A DNA stretch of 17,616 nt, from positions 44,288-61,903 of the forward strand of contig MGUQ01000050.1 of the NCBI GenBank assembly GCA_001799975.1, in the 5' to 3' direction. This DNA comes from Elusimicrobia bacterium RIFCSPLOWO2_01_FULL_54_10 (GTDB taxonomy: Bacteria > Elusimicrobiota > Elusimicrobia > 2-02-FULL-39-32). The translations under genes were made by a program, and so were the position numbers. Below the pieces are notes generated by a model, which saw only the letters and a program-made list of their open reading frames with translations, had not been told where the DNA came from and ran no database searches. Within the stretch, counting starts at the first letter, position 1; the number at the start of each line of letters is the position of its first letter. Positions 15,006 through 17,616 of the stretch are shown one piece after another.

Positions 15006-16607
15006 TTAAGATTCAAACCTCTTTTCAAAATCATCCAGCCGTTTTTCCACGGAGCCAAAATTTGACCGCGCAGCCGCAGCAACACTTTCGTCGCCGTAGG
15101 CCGGAATGCGCACGGTGAACTGGGCGCCTTTGCCGGGCCCGGGGGACGCCGCCTCAATTTCCCCGCGGTGCATCTTCATGACATTATAGGAAATGGAAAG
15201 GCCGAGTCCCGTGCCTTTGCCGGGTTCTTTGGTGGTGAAAAAAGGATCGAACAGGCGCGGCAGGTTTTGGGGTTCGATGCCCGCGCCTGTATCGGCAAAT
15301 GTGACGGCGACATAATCGCGGGCAGGGTCAATTCCCTCGTTCAGGGCAAGGCCGTGCGGGCGGTATCCGGGCCTCTCCAGCGATGTTTGAACCGTGAGCC
15401 TGCCTCCCTCCGGCATGGCGGCCAGGGCGTTCAAAAGGATGTTCAAAAAAACCTGCTCGAGGTGGTTTTCGCTGGCCCACACTTTGGGAAGGCCCGGAGC
15501 GTTCACCCGCCGCACCTGGATGCTTTTCAAAGTCATTTCCGTTTCGCACATGCCGAGCGCGTGGTCCACGACGCCGTTCACGTCAAAAGCCTGAAATAAA
15601 TAGTCCGTTGGCCGTGAAAAATCCAGAAGCCCGCGAACAATCTTGCGGCATTTCTGCGCGCCGCGTTCGATGCGCTCCACATTGGTGCGGAGCGGGTCCG
15701 TCACCGAGAGCTTTTCGAGGAGGAACTGCGCCTGGCCCAGAACGCCGGTGAGCGGATTGTTGATTTCGTGGGCCACTCCGCCGGCCAATGTCCCCATGGC
15801 GCTCATGCGGTCCAGCTGGGTGATGCGCACTTGAAGGCGCGTCAGGGACTTGGCCATGTCTTCAAAAGAGCGGGCCAGCACCGCCAGCTCGGGCGGGTCT
15901 TGCACATCGATGCTCACATTCCATGAGCCTTCGGAAATGTTGCGCGTGCCCTCACGGAGCCGGGCCAGAGGGTGGGCCACAGAGCGGTAAAGCCCGATGG
16001 CCAGGCCCATTCCCGCCAGAAGGGTGGAAAGGAATAGCAGGGCCGATGAAAACAGCGACTGGCGGGCCAGGCGCTTGGCGTCAGTCCAGGCGGAATCCGC
16101 CTGCGCCTGCACCGAGAGGGCCAGAAGCCCGGCTTTTTTGGAAAGGCCGTCAAGAGCGGCCAGTGCGGAATCCTCCATTTTGTGGATGGCGGCGTTTCTC
16201 TGGCCCCGGTCCGCCAGTTCCAGCACGGGTTCCACCTGGGAGGCAAAAGTTTTGAGGGCGATTTCCAGCTTGCGCGCGTTTTCTTTTTCCAGAGGGAGGA
16301 CGGCAGAGCGCCGGAGCATTTCCAGATTTTTTTCCGCCTCCGCCGCATGGATCTCATACATTTGTCTGTTGCCCGCAGCACCTATAAGGTAGCCGTCCAC
16401 GGCGCTGCGCATGCTGTCCAGAGTTTTTTCGGTATCGGCCATGATCTGCTGGGAGCCGCGGAGGCGGTCGTAGTCCTCAGCCTGGCGCTTGAGTTCAAAG
16501 AGCGAGCGCAGGAGCGCGGTTCCCAAAATAAACGAGAGCCCCAGCATCAGTGAAAACGACAAGACCAGTTTGCGCTTGAAACTTAAGTTTTTTATCCAGC
16601 GTTCCAT
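15006..16607 (-). CDS. Membrane sensor histidine kinase (4HB sensor, HAMP, HisKA, HATPase)
   Basis: 533 residues. TM1 is at about 14-33 and TM2 at about 183-207, enclosing a periplasmic region of about 150 residues rich in helices (ENARKLEIALKTFASQVEPV and similar), as in four-helix-bundle chemoreceptor-like sensors. A HAMP linker follows (HPLARLREGTRNISEG), then HisKA with GGVAHEINNPLTGVLGQA (phosphoacceptor His280). HATPase follows with QVFLNILLNALAAMPEGG (N box), DTGAGI (Asp439), LFDPFFTTK (F box) and GTGLGLSI. Residues match the NtrB/ZraS-like subclass. It autophosphorylates in response to an envelope signal. No response regulator is encoded in the window, so the partner lies elsewhere. 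The frame extends about 107 codons upstream of ATG 16607 but that part is arginine/glycine-rich noise over the preceding gene; the chosen ATG begins directly before TM1. Confidence 0.95.
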   Translation of the reverse strand: MERWIKNLSFKRKLVLSFSLMLGLSFILGTALLRSLFELKRQAEDYDRLRGSQQIMADTEKTLDSMRSAVDGYLIGAAGNRQMYEIHAAEAEKNLEMLRRSAVLPLEKENARKLEIALKTFASQVEPVLELADRGQRNAAIHKMEDSALAALDGLSKKAGLLALSVQAQADSAWTDAKRLARQSLFSSALLFLSTLLAGMGLAIGLYRSVAHPLARLREGTRNISEGSWNVSIDVQDPPELAVLARSFEDMAKSLTRLQVRITQLDRMSAMGTLAGGVAHEINNPLTGVLGQAQFLLEKLSVTDPLRTNVERIERGAQKCRKIVRGLLDFSRPTDYLFQAFDVNGVVDHALGMCETEMTLKSIQVRRVNAPGLPKVWASENHLEQVFLNILLNALAAMPEGGRLTVQTSLERPGYRPHGLALNEGIDPARDYVAVTFADTGAGIEPQNLPRLFDPFFTTKEPGKGTGLGLSISYNVMKMHRGEIEAASPGPGKGAQFTVRIPAYGDESVAAAARSNFGSVEKRLDDFEKRFES

Positions 16608-16615
16608 GATTTGGC

Positions 16616-17616
16616 TCACTGCCCCTTCAATGACTGGAGTTCCCGCCGGATTTCGGACAAGTCCGCCGCAGTTTTGGAGAATCGGCTGATCATGGCGTCC
16701 AATAGCAGGACCCGTTCCGGCACAGAGGCGCCGCGCTCGGCGATTTTGCGGTAATAGTTCCAAGAGACAGCAAGATCCTCTTCGGCGCTGCCTTTGAGGC
16801 TTTCCAGCGCCGCCAGCTCGTTTTTGGCCACGGAAATGTCCAGGTCCGGATTGTTGAAGTTCGTCACGATCTGCCGGAGCATGACCAGGCGTTCTTCGAT
16901 GGTGGCGCCGTCGGATTTTTTCCGCCAATAACGCTCCATGGCCTCAGCAAACCTGGCGGCCAGGATTTTCAAATCCAGCGGGGCCTGCAGAGTCTGGCGC
17001 TGCTGAGCCAGCTTTTCGGATTCGTCCTTGAACCTTTGCAGTTCATAGGCCATTTTCCGGGCTTCTTCCTCTGCCAGTTCCGCCGCTCTCTGCGCCTTCT
17101 TCATGTCCAGCTCTGCGGAGCGCATGCGCACTTCGTAATCCGGCTCGACGATGACGGGCCCAAAACGCAGGGAAAGGGTGACGCGGTGGTTGCCCTGCGT
17201 GGTGCCGAGCGTCGCGCCCCGGAGCGGCATGAAAAATCCGTAATCCAGCTGCATGGCGGCCAGGCGCATGGACAACCCCATGGCCATGCGGACAAAATCG
17301 CGCGAACCGAAAGCGAGAGAACCCCGGAAAGCCAGGTCGCCATTGGCGAAAGCGGAGCCCAGCCACCACTTTTCCCCCGCCATGGTGAAGCGCATGTCGC
17401 GGTCAATGCCGCCTGCGCCCTTGCGGCTGTCGAGCGCGCTCATGAGCGTGAGGGAGCCGTCGCTGTACGCCATGCCGCCTTTGATCAACATGGGCACAGG
17501 ATCGCTGTTGCCTTTGGTGATGGAGAGGTCCGGCTCATTGATGTTTTCTATGGCAAAGCCGTAGGAATAATTGTAAGAGGGGCGGTAGAGAACGCCCAGA
17601 TCAAGGCCGATGTTCC
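16616..17616 (-). CDS. Outer-membrane beta-barrel protein with helical C-terminal tail (5' end outside window)
   Basis: The C-terminal 333 codons are present; the frame stays open to the right edge, so the start is outside. A GTG at 17497 is an internal valine, not a start, because the residues before it (LDLGVLYRP, YSYGFAIENINEPDL) continue the same barrel pattern. Residues in the first half alternate polar and hydrophobic or aromatic positions (e.g. GLSMRLAAMQLDYGFFMPL and HRVTLSLRFG), like the last strands of a PorV/PorQ or UPF0164-type barrel. From about SAELDMKKAQRAAEL the chain turns into a charged coiled coil (AEEEARKMAYELQRFKDE) and a helical tail of about 110 residues. A barrel followed by a long helical tail is uncommon; the tail probably lies in the periplasm and could touch the sensor kinase encoded eight bases downstream. 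The family is inferred from pattern; the function is unknown. Confidence 0.8.
   Translation of the reverse strand, partial: NIGLDLGVLYRPSYNYSYGFAIENINEPDLSITKGNSDPVPMLIKGGMAYSDGSLTLMSALDSRKGAGGIDRDMRFTMAGEKWWLGSAFANGDLAFRGSLAFGSRDFVRMAMGLSMRLAAMQLDYGFFMPLRGATLGTTQGNHRVTLSLRFGPVIVEPDYEVRMRSAELDMKKAQRAAELAEEEARKMAYELQRFKDESEKLAQQRQTLQAPLDLKILAARFAEAMERYWRKKSDGATIEERLVMLRQIVTNFNNPDLDISVAKNELAALESLKGSAEEDLAVSWNYYRKIAERGASVPERVLLLDAMISRFSKTAADLSEIRRELQSLKGQ

Noticed and set aside
16608..16928. N-terminal extension of the histidine kinase frame
   Set aside because: The extra 107 codons overlap the outer-membrane protein gene and read as Arg/Gly-rich noise. ATG 16607 directly precedes TM1 and lies eight bases after the upstream stop.

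Overview
The window carries one 8.1 kb reading frame, one small gene coupled to it, a lone plus-strand gene, and a seven-gene minus-strand cluster. The organism is most likely a Gram-negative-type, uncultivated bacterium of the Omnitrophota (OP3) kind. That reading is an inference. It rests on a giant membrane-associated gene carrying many enzyme-like domains, an N-terminal motif (IHIQDAH...) that I associate with proteins of this phylum, an outer-membrane beta-barrel of PorV/PorQ type, and moderately GC-rich compact operons with ATGA overlaps. I see no rRNA, tRNA, CRISPR array, transposase or phage gene.

Region 1 (1-8500, minus strand). A small exported protein (8135-8500) overlaps by four bases the start of one uninterrupted frame of at least 2712 codons (8138 down to the window edge), which begins with a signal peptide and a strong Shine-Dalgarno. 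In order the giant protein holds: a Tiki/TraB/ChaN-like domain, a membrane hairpin, a kinase-like domain, a membrane segment with HERGH and a GP motif like an M50/site-2 protease, an enolase, another membrane bundle, and a triosephosphate isomerase (TIM) cut by the window edge. The enolase is circularly permuted: the barrel domain comes first and the small N-terminal domain follows, with the recognisable catalytic residues kept. The TIM also looks permuted, with strand beta-1 (which bears the catalytic lysine) apparently moved to the C-terminal end exactly at the window boundary. This pair of permuted glycolytic enzymes inside a secreted or membrane giant is the most unusual content of the window.

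Region 2 (8501-9260). A divergent promoter region contains three TTGTnAn-type direct repeats resembling a PhoB/OmpR-family operator. It is followed by a SixA-type phosphohistidine phosphatase gene (plus strand), then a convergent gap holding a truncated copy of a palindromic repeat element.

Region 3 (9261-17616, minus strand, read right to left). A beta-barrel outer-membrane protein with a helical tail (5' end outside the window), a membrane sensor histidine kinase, a coiled-coil/TM/TPR protein and a NodS-like methyltransferase form one tight operon. A 127-bp element with 23-bp perfect terminal inverted repeats almost exactly fills the next gap. Then follow an APC-family amino-acid permease, a VanY-like D,D-carboxypeptidase fused to an alpha/beta hydrolase, and an exported cyclase-family hydrolase, all overlapping. 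The first half looks like an envelope sensing unit; the second half could be a peptidoglycan or amino-acid scavenging unit (inference).
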